A DNA stretch of 32,845 bases from contig JAKIWH010000004.1 in NCBI GenBank assembly GCA_022750125.1, forward strand, positions 1 through 32,845. The letters run 5' to 3'. The notes under the pieces are model-generated. The model ran no database searches. It saw nothing but the letters and a program-made list of their open reading frames with translations, and was not told the DNA's origin. Each line of letters opens with the position of its first letter. Positions within the stretch are counted from its first letter, which is position 1. The stretch is from Thermoplasmata archaeon (GTDB lineage Archaea; Thermoplasmatota; Thermoplasmata; Lutacidiplasmatales; UBA184). Positions 26,142 to 32,845 of this stretch are shown here, one piece after another. The translations under genes were made by a program, and so were the position numbers.

Positions 26142-28070
26142 CTAGCTTCGGGTCGGGTTTCGGCCGTGGGCGCGACGCGCCCGCACCGCGAGCACGGCGA
26201 CGGCCCCGCCCAGGACGCTCGCGAGGGCGGCCCAAGCCCACAGGCTAACGCCGAACGGCCCCAGCGGGAGGCCCGGACCGGGGGGAGCCGAGTTCGTGCC
26301 GTTCGGCGTCGATGTGGCCACGTACGTGGCGCTTCCCTGGGCCTCGTCGCCCCAGCCATCGACAACGACGACCGTGACGTTGTACACCCCCGACGCCGCC
26401 GGGCGGTACGAGAGCGTCGCGTTGGCGCCCGGCTCCGGCAGGCCGTTGATCGACCAGCGGTAGGAGCCGCTCGCGAGCGAGCCCCCGCTCGCCGCCGCGG
26501 TAGCCTCGAACGCCGTGCCCGCGGTTCCCGTCGATCGGTTGAGCGTGAGGTTGACCCGGAGCGGGAGGTACGCGAGCTCGGTCACCGAGGCGTCCACCGC
26601 GGTTCCGTTCGAATCCGTGGCGGTCGCGCGAACCAGAAACGATCCCGGGGTCTCGAACGTATGCGTCCCCTGCAGTCCGCTCGCCGTCGGGCTCCCGTCC
26701 CCGTACTGCCACCGCACCGAGTACGGCGGCCGACCTCCGGTGACGTTGGCCGAGAGGTCCACGCTGAACGGCACCGGACCCCGATCTCGGCTCGCCGTGG
26801 CCGTCAGCCGGAGGGGGGAGGATCCGTTGGTGACGGTGATCGTGAGGTTCGCCCCGGAGGAGTTCGTATGCGCGTCCGTTGCCTCGACGTGGACGGCGTA
26901 CGACCCTGGGAGGCTGAAGAGGTGGGTTGGGTCGGCGGTGGTGGCGTTCGCCCCGTCCCCGAAGGTCCATCGGTAGGCGTAGGGGGCCGATCCGCCCGTG
27001 ACGTTCGACCGGAACCCTACGGTCAGGGGAGCGATCCCCGTCGTGGCGCTCGCGCTCGCGCGCACCGAGAGCGGTCCCGGCCCTGGGAACGCGAAGAGGC
27101 TCTTCATCGGCGGGTACTTCGTCCAACTGTCGTTGTTCCCGAGAGAAGCGGTACCGAGGAGCCACTCCGTGGTCGTCAGGACGTTGTAGTCGGTGACGTT
27201 CACCGCGAACGTGTAATTCGCGCGGACGTACGCTCCAACGGCCACGAGGTACGTGTGGCCGCCCACCGTGCCGTTGAATCCGCTCGTGTCACCGGCGCTC
27301 GATTCGTCGTAGAGGATGAAGAAGACCGAGCTCGAGGCCCAGCTGGCGTTGAGGAGCGGCGGGAGCCATCCCTTGAGCCACGCGTCGGCCCCTGCAACGC
27401 CCGTATCATGGCCATCGTCCGTCATGTTCGCCGCCACGAACGCATAGTTCGGAACCGACCCGCTCGCGACCGCGCTTTGCCAGGCCGCGAACCCCTGGTC
27501 GTGGGCGTCGCACCGGGTCGCGTTCCCGACGATGTCGGCCGGATAGACGAACGGATTGTGGTGGGCGATGTACGGGTAGCTGTCGGAGCTGTCGCAGGCG
27601 GACGGCATGCTCTCGAAGTAGCCGCCCCAGGAGAGGTGGCGCGCCTCGAGGAGGTCCGCGATGTTCGCCGTCGTGTAGGTCGTGACCCCGTCGCCGCCGC
27701 ACTGCCACGTCTTTCCCGTCACGAGGGCGAGGTAGTTCGGCGCCGAAGGGTGGCAGGCGGCGTAGTAGTGGCTCGCGAACCCGTACTGCCGGGCCAGCGA
27801 AGCTTCGAACGGACCTTGGGCCAGCACGGTCGAGACCTGCTCGTTCTCGAGGAGGACCGTGATGACGTGGCGGATCGGGGTCGGGAAGGCCGGCGCCGAG
27901 GGCCGGGCGGTTCCCGCGTTCGGCAGCTGGGAGACGGGCGCGGAGGGGGGCGACGGACCCACGGGCACCCAGAACGGGGTGGAGAGCAGGAGGAGGACCC
28001 AGAGCGCGGGAAGCAGCGACCCGGGCCCGCGGGGGGCACGAGCGCGCCGCAACCCCCGGCGTCGGTCCAT
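26142..28070 (-). CDS. Secreted phosphoesterase-family (PF04185-like, acid phosphatase-type) protein with PKD domains and C-terminal TM anchor
   Basis: 'IRHVITVLLENEQVSTVLAQGPFEASLARQYGFASHYYAACHPSAPNYLALVTGKTW' matches the acid-phosphatase-type phosphoesterase N-terminus. PKD motifs 'YRWTFGDGANATTADPTHLFSLPGSYAVHVEATDAH' and 'VRWQYGDGSPTASGLQGTHTFETPGSF'. C-terminal TM 'LWAWAALASVLGGAVAVLAVRARRAHGR'. Start taken at ATG 28070. Confidence 0.8.
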   Translation of the reverse strand: MDRRRGLRRARAPRGPGSLLPALWVLLLLSTPFWVPVGPSPPSAPVSQLPNAGTARPSAPAFPTPIRHVITVLLENEQVSTVLAQGPFEASLARQYGFASHYYAACHPSAPNYLALVTGKTWQCGGDGVTTYTTANIADLLEARHLSWGGYFESMPSACDSSDSYPYIAHHNPFVYPADIVGNATRCDAHDQGFAAWQSAVASGSVPNYAFVAANMTDDGHDTGVAGADAWLKGWLPPLLNASWASSSVFFILYDESSAGDTSGFNGTVGGHTYLVAVGAYVRANYTFAVNVTDYNVLTTTEWLLGTASLGNNDSWTKYPPMKSLFAFPGPGPLSVRASASATTGIAPLTVGFRSNVTGGSAPYAYRWTFGDGANATTADPTHLFSLPGSYAVHVEATDAHTNSSGANLTITVTNGSSPLRLTATASRDRGPVPFSVDLSANVTGGRPPYSVRWQYGDGSPTASGLQGTHTFETPGSFLVRATATDSNGTAVDASVTELAYLPLRVNLTLNRSTGTAGTAFEATAAASGGSLASGSYRWSINGLPEPGANATLSYRPAASGVYNVTVVVVDGWGDEAQGSATYVATSTPNGTNSAPPGPGLPLGPFGVSLWAWAALASVLGGAVAVLAVRARRAHGRNPTRS

Positions 28071-28212
28071 GGACCGGTCGAGGCGGGTGCCTGGGGCTCG
28101 AAGCGGGAATCCCTTGGAGAACGAGTGCGCGCGCGGGACATCTCCCCCCCGGTTCGAAGCTTCTCGCCCGGTACCCGGCGCCTCTTCGGCGCGCTCCGAG
28201 TCGCGCAACGGC

Positions 28213-29529
28213 TCACTGGTATCGGAAGCTCATCGACCCGGACGAGCTCACGAGGAGGTGGGAGGAGTCGACGATGTGGAGGCCCCCCGAGGTCGTCCAG
28301 CCGACCAGACTGAAGCCGGGGCACGACGGGGCCGAGAACGCGAACGGGGTCTCGGACGGGCGGACCGTCGCGCTCTTCCCCGGCGCGTACGCCGAGTGGT
28401 TGAATTCGACCGGTCCACAGGAGGAGGCACTCGCGGAGAACCCGACGGTCGCCGACGCGGCGTACACGGTCTGGACGCTCACGCTGTAGAGCAGGGCACC
28501 GCACGCGTCGTGGAGATGGGCGAGGTAGGTTCCCGGATAGAGGTAGCTATCGTAGTTGAGGAGCAGCACCTGGACCTCAGCGGGCGTGGGTCCCGTCTCG
28601 GGGGGCGACGCAGCTTGGGCCTGGGAGACCTGTCCCGTGACCGGATCCTCGACTTCGAGGAAGAACGACCGGCCGGGCACGTAGCCCGAGATCCACATCG
28701 AGTACTCGCTCCCAATGAGCGCCGGGTTGGGGGTCGTCCGGACGAGGCCGACGTACGGCGCCGGGAAGAAGATCGAGGGCACGGCGGCGGGCCAGTACGC
28801 GGAGGAGGTCGGTTGGCTCCAGCCTCCGACGGTCCCGCCCGCGTCCGGCTGGTAAACCGCCCAGTGCCAGCGGACCTCTACCGTCAGGTTCCCGTACTCG
28901 GACGACCCCAAGACCGCGAGCTTCTCCGAAGAGAGCAAAGCGCTGCCCGACCCGAAGCTGTCGGTCGCGGGAACCCCGACCGATTGGCTCGCCGACGGGG
29001 GGCTCCACCAGCCGGGTCCGGAGATGTTCTGCGCGGCGGGAGGGAAGTAGATCGTCAGGGGTCCGCCGCTGCTCATCGGGAACGTCGCGAAGAGGCTCGG
29101 AAAGGAGAGAGATGCCCCGGCGTCGGATGCCGAGTAGTTCACTATCGCGTAGGCGTACGTCGCGCTGACCTGGGCACCTCCCGCCACGAACCCGCTCGGG
29201 TTGGGCACGGGGATCAGGAGGGCGGACGGGGTCGGAGTGGAGACGGAATTGCACCACGACGGTCGTGCGGGGGGTCCGGTAGGCCCGGGGGGTGGGGGAG
29301 TCCCCGGCCCGGAAGAGTTCGGCGGTGGCGTGGGGGTCGGGGGCGGGCTCGTCGCCGCCCCCGATCCGCCTTGGGTGGAGGGGAAAGGGCCGAGCGTCCC
29401 GAAGAACAACCCGAGAGCGACCACGACGGAGACCCCGCTGCCGAGGGCGATGGCGAGGTTGAATCGCGAGAGGCGGGAGCGCCGAGTCAGTTCCGTGCGA
29501 TCGGATCCCGGGCCGTAGTGTGAGACCAT
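28213..29529 (-). CDS. Membrane-anchored surface protein, paralogue of 31717..32844; unknown function
   Basis: N-terminal TM 'LAIALGSGVSVVVALGLFFGTLG', Pro-rich linker, then a domain sharing 'NLTVEVRWHWA', 'IFFPAPY', 'FFLEVEDP', 'YLAHLHDACGALLYS' and 'GWTTSGGLHI' with the second paralogue. Confidence 0.8.
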   Translation of the reverse strand: MVSHYGPGSDRTELTRRSRLSRFNLAIALGSGVSVVVALGLFFGTLGPFPSTQGGSGAATSPPPTPTPPPNSSGPGTPPPPGPTGPPARPSWCNSVSTPTPSALLIPVPNPSGFVAGGAQVSATYAYAIVNYSASDAGASLSFPSLFATFPMSSGGPLTIYFPPAAQNISGPGWWSPPSASQSVGVPATDSFGSGSALLSSEKLAVLGSSEYGNLTVEVRWHWAVYQPDAGGTVGGWSQPTSSAYWPAAVPSIFFPAPYVGLVRTTPNPALIGSEYSMWISGYVPGRSFFLEVEDPVTGQVSQAQAASPPETGPTPAEVQVLLLNYDSYLYPGTYLAHLHDACGALLYSVSVQTVYAASATVGFSASASSCGPVEFNHSAYAPGKSATVRPSETPFAFSAPSCPGFSLVGWTTSGGLHIVDSSHLLVSSSGSMSFRYQ

Positions 29530-29790
29530 CTGCCGAACCTGGTGGTCTCCCGACGTTTCGGCGAGCCCACGATTTTCAATGCGGCGGAGGACCTATACGG
29601 GCTCCGTTACGGAGCGGCGAGGCCCTATCGGTTCGGTCCCGGAGGACCCGCCGCGCGCTGCGGTCTACGCCGGGGAGATGCCCTTGGGACGCTACGAGCT
29701 GCTCGACGCGTATCCTACTTCTCTCGACCTGTCAGGTCCGTTACGCAACGACCATCCCCCTAACGCGCCTCTCGCCCGTCGAGGATTCCG

Positions 29791-30009
29791 TTGCCGGAAG
29801 AGCCTGCGCCGCCGGGACCCCGATGGAGCGGCAGGACGACCCCCGACCGAGCCGAACTTGGGAGTTGCCCTCAGTGCGGCAGCCCGCTAGTGGAGTCCGC
29901 CGAGCCGTACGAGTTCTGCGGAGTGGAACTCGGGATACCGGCGGGGCGCTCCTGCACCGCCTGTTCGTACCTCGAGCTCACCCAGACGTCGGTGGGCACG
30001 CGGCGCTAG
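29791..30009 (+). CDS. Possible small zinc-ribbon protein
   Basis: 72-aa ORF, TTG start with 'GAGG' upstream. 'CPQCGSPLVESAEPYEFCGVELGIPAGRSCTACSYLEL' has a two-CxxC zinc-ribbon pattern. Confidence 0.5.
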   Translation: MPEEPAPPGPRWSGRTTPDRAELGSCPQCGSPLVESAEPYEFCGVELGIPAGRSCTACSYLELTQTSVGTRR

Positions 30010-30077
30010 CCCGCACTCCCGAACTCTTCGCCCGGAGAGGCGTCGCCCCCTAGTACGAGCTGCCCCGACGCTTCCGG

Positions 30078-31523
30078 TCACCCCTCGCCGATCGAGCGGG
30101 CCGTCGATCGTTCGGACCGAACGGCCATGGGACTGCCCGACGCCGTGCCCACAGGTATCGACGCGGAATGGACGGGCGTCGCCAGAGGCTGCAGCACGAG
30201 CGGGTAGGTACCGTTCGGGTCGAAGACGAGCGGCATCCTCGGTGCCTGAGAGGTGTCGATCAGCGACGTCAGGCTTGGAGCGGAGCCGTCCGCTCCTCCC
30301 AGCGAGGGAAGGCCAAAAACCTCCTCGACGAGCCGCGCGATCGAGCTCGTCACCCCGAAGGTCGAACTGACGAACCCCTCACGGGCGAACGGGCTGATCA
30401 CGAGGAGCGGCACGCGGAAGCCGGGGCCGGTCGTGCCCTCGTTGGGCGGGGCCCGGTGGTCGTACCAGCCGCCGCCTTCGTCCCAGGTCAGGAGGATGAG
30501 GCTCGAGTTCCAGACGCTGCTCTCCTCGACCGAGTTCACGACGCTCAACGCCCAGTCCATGCCGGGATCGACCGGTCCCGGCGGATGTTCGCTCTGGGGA
30601 AACGAGGGGAACACCCACGAAACGTTCGGTGCGGACTTGGTCGCGAAGTCCGTCGGGAAGCTGTACCGGGAGGGGAAGTGCACCGCGTTGGACGGAAGGT
30701 ACGTCGACGCCTTGGCGAGGAACGGGTCGAACTCGTCGAAGAGGGTTCCCTCCGCCACCGAGCTGTTCGCGCTGCGGTTGAGCGCGCCACCGTACCCGCC
30801 GGGTGCGATCCCGCCGGCGTAGACCCTCCAGGAGAGTCCCGCCTGACTGAGGGAGTCGCCCAGGGTCGGGGTCGAGTTCGCTTGGGCGAGGTAGGACTGA
30901 CCCACCGCCGTGATCTGACCCCCCCGGACGAACGTGTTGAAGTCGTTCTGGAAGGAGACCGCCGGAGGGGCGCCGGAGAGCAGCAACCAGTGGTTGGCGA
31001 GGCTCGCGCCCAAGGCGCCCGAGTAGAAGTTCTGGCCGAGCGAGTACTGCTCGGCAAGGTTCCAGTAGGGGGCGATGGTCGCGTTCGTGAAGTACGCCAT
31101 CGGGGTCGAGTTCCCATGGTCGGCCGCGATGAAGCCGTCCATCCGTCCTTGATCCCACGCCAGGTGATCCGATCCCCAGGTGTGAGGCAGGTCGTTCGAC
31201 GGGTGCCATCCCGCAAGCGCAGGGTAGGGGCTCACACAGCCGCTCGCCGGGTCGGTGAGGGAGTACGGGATGCATGCGCCGGCGGGGATGCCGTCGACCG
31301 CCGTCGAGCAGAAGGCGCTGGTCGCCTGGCAGTACGCTCCGAAATAGTTGTCGAAGGCGTGATTCTCCTGGAGGATCACGACCACGTGCTGGATGGCGGG
31401 GATCCGGTGCCGGGGGGGGTCGGCGCCGAGGTGGAGCGGGAGAAGGCCGGTCGCCAGGAGCAGCGCCACGCCGGCCACGGCGGCCACCCCGGAGAAAGCG
31501 GCGATCTTCCTACGGCGCTCCAT
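30078..31523 (-). CDS. Secreted phosphoesterase-family protein (PF04185, phospholipase C/acid phosphatase-like)
   Basis: N-terminal signal/TM; 'IQHVVVILQENHAFDNYFGAYCQ', 'DLPHTWGSDHLAWDQGRMDGFI', 'LILLTWDEGGGWYDHRAPP', 'GPGFRVPLLVISPFAREGFVSSTFGVTSSIARLVEEVFGLP' are PLC/phosphoesterase hallmarks. Confidence 0.9.
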   Translation of the reverse strand: MERRRKIAAFSGVAAVAGVALLLATGLLPLHLGADPPRHRIPAIQHVVVILQENHAFDNYFGAYCQATSAFCSTAVDGIPAGACIPYSLTDPASGCVSPYPALAGWHPSNDLPHTWGSDHLAWDQGRMDGFIAADHGNSTPMAYFTNATIAPYWNLAEQYSLGQNFYSGALGASLANHWLLLSGAPPAVSFQNDFNTFVRGGQITAVGQSYLAQANSTPTLGDSLSQAGLSWRVYAGGIAPGGYGGALNRSANSSVAEGTLFDEFDPFLAKASTYLPSNAVHFPSRYSFPTDFATKSAPNVSWVFPSFPQSEHPPGPVDPGMDWALSVVNSVEESSVWNSSLILLTWDEGGGWYDHRAPPNEGTTGPGFRVPLLVISPFAREGFVSSTFGVTSSIARLVEEVFGLPSLGGADGSAPSLTSLIDTSQAPRMPLVFDPNGTYPLVLQPLATPVHSASIPVGTASGSPMAVRSERSTARSIGEG

Positions 31524-31546
31524 CCCGAGGAAAGCGAGACCTCACG

Positions 31547-31553
31547 GTATATG
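31547..31553 (-). promoter_or_regulatory. Putative TATA box for the phosphoesterase gene at 31523; predicted leaderless
   Basis: 'CCATATACC' on the minus strand, centre ~27 nt upstream of the ATG at 31523. Confidence 0.4.
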
Positions 31554-31716
31554 GCGAGCCACGGAGGGCCCGGGTAGGTCGTATCCTTGCACGTTCCGCC
31601 CCAGCGGCGGCCGCCCTCGGGGCCACCGGTCGTCTCCCGGCGCGCTCCCGGTCCCGCCGGGGTCGGAGCGTCCGCGGAGTGGCCCGTTCCGAGCTCCGGC
31701 GGGTCGGCGACCGGGT

Positions 31717-32845
31717 CTACGAGAAGCGGACCGTGAAGTTGCCGCTCGAGCTCACCTGGAGGGCGCTCGAAGAAGCGATGTGAAGGCCCCCGGTCGTCCC
31801 CCATCCCCGGAAGCTGTGGCCCGCGCAACCGGAGACCGCGAAGGAGTAGGGGGTCGCCGAGGGGACGAGCTGGGCCCTCCCTCCATCGTGGTACGCCGTG
31901 CCGTTGAGTGAGATGGTCCCACACAACCTGGGGACGAGGTGGACCGTAACGTTCGCCGCCGGCGCGAAGACCGCTCGGACCGGCAAACTGTAGAGGAGGG
32001 CTCCGCAGTCGTCGTGGATGTGCACGAGGTAGGTCGCGGGCGTAAGGTAGCCGATGTAGGTCAGGAGCACGATCGAGGCCGCGAACCGGGAGACGTTCCC
32101 CGGCGCGGTTTCGCTCACCGCCTGGACGACCGTCCCGTTGGTCGGGTATTCGAGCTCGAGGAAGAACCCGCGGCCGGCGACGGTGCCGCCGAGGAGCGCG
32201 GTGAAGTTGGCGCCGACGTACGCCTGCGAGTTCGGCTGGGCGAGGAGCGAGGCGTACGGGGCTGGGTAGAAGATGGTCGGGAGCGTGCCCGGGCCACTGC
32301 CTCGGACCGACGGGACGCTCCACGGGCCGTTATGGGTGGGCGAGCCCGGCGAGCCGAGAGCCCAGTGCCAGCGCACCTCCACGGTCAGCGACGCGTACGT
32401 GGCGTTGGCCATGACGGCTAGCAGCTGGGTCGAAAGAAGGGCCGGCGTCGAGTTCGAGAAGACCAGCCCGCTCGGGAAGGAGACGTTCCGGGTGGCGAGG
32501 GAGGCGTTCGACCAGCCTGGGGCAGCGATGGTGAGGTTCCGGGGAAGGAAGTAGATCGTCGCCGACCCGCTCGGGGAGAGGGGGAACGTCGCGAAGACAC
32601 TGGGAAACCAGATCCGGATACCGGCGTTGGCCGACGTGTAGTTGACGATCTTCACCTCGAAGGTCGCAGCGAGCGATCCGCCCGCCGCCAGGACGGTCGT
32701 CGGGTTCGGGATCTGGACGCGGAGGGCGGAGGGGGAGGGGGACTTCACCGCGTTGCAGACCGTGCCCGCACTCCCGCCGTGAACCACTCCGCTCGGGAGC
32801 GAGCCGGGCACGAGGAGCATCATCGTCAGGGCCACGAGGACCACG
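31717..32845 (-). CDS. Partial (N-terminus may lie outside window) surface protein, paralogue of 28213..29529
   Basis: Shares 'PSVFATFP', 'TIYF', 'LTVEVRWHWA', 'IFYPAPY', 'FFLELEYP', 'YLVHIHDDCGALLYS' and 'GWGTTGGLHIASSSALQVSSSG' with the 28213..29529 product. The frame stays open to the window edge. Confidence 0.8.
   Translation of the reverse strand, partial: VVLVALTMMLLVPGSLPSGVVHGGSAGTVCNAVKSPSPSALRVQIPNPTTVLAAGGSLAATFEVKIVNYTSANAGIRIWFPSVFATFPLSPSGSATIYFLPRNLTIAAPGWSNASLATRNVSFPSGLVFSNSTPALLSTQLLAVMANATYASLTVEVRWHWALGSPGSPTHNGPWSVPSVRGSGPGTLPTIFYPAPYASLLAQPNSQAYVGANFTALLGGTVAGRGFFLELEYPTNGTVVQAVSETAPGNVSRFAASIVLLTYIGYLTPATYLVHIHDDCGALLYSLPVRAVFAPAANVTVHLVPRLCGTISLNGTAYHDGGRAQLVPSATPYSFAVSGCAGHSFRGWGTTGGLHIASSSALQVSSSGNFTVRFS

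Noticed and set aside
29630-29660. Possible tRNA T-loop ('ggttcggtcccgg')
   Set aside because: The invariant A58 position is G, stem pairing is imperfect, and no cloverleaf was found.
29520-30053. 177-aa plus-strand ORF in the inter-module gap
   Set aside because: Composition is Arg/Ser/Thr-rich without motifs, and it conflicts with the zinc-ribbon frame, which has a recognisable Cys pattern.

Overview
The window is GC-rich, gene-dense and most likely archaeal. Supporting signs are TATA-like boxes about 25 nt upstream of start codons, PKD-domain and sequon-rich surface proteins, and an ArgJ-type arginine operon; a high-GC Thermoplasmatota-like lineage is my inference, not a search result. 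From left to right it contains: (i) the C-terminal part of a SoxA/HcnB/PDH-alpha-like protein with a BFD [2Fe-2S] motif, overlapping a DAO-family FAD oxidoreductase gene; (ii) a small membrane protein and a MetF-like protein; (iii) a compact minus-strand arginine operon argC-argJ-argB-argG-argH whose last cistron is a TSPPY-type DNA methyltransferase; (iv) two small secreted/membrane proteins, a GH15 glucoamylase/trehalase-like enzyme and a GltD-like oxidoreductase; (v) a PKD/FN3 surface protein with a predicted cytosolic zinc ribbon; (vi) a VOC protein, a small membrane protein and a divergent pyruvate kinase lacking the C-terminal domain; (vii) a 1530-aa histidine kinase with ten PAS domains, followed by two response regulators; (viii) two tandem surface-protein/phosphoesterase pairs on the minus strand, with a small zinc-ribbon ORF between them. 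The strongest unusual signal is in the kinase: nine homologous 124-aa PAS units (372-bp period) form a higher-order A-B-B-B / A-B-B-B / A pattern with a ~1.49-kb super-period, indicating duplication of a four-PAS block. Second is the duplicated surface-protein/phosphoesterase module. No tRNA, rRNA, CRISPR array or transposase could be supported.
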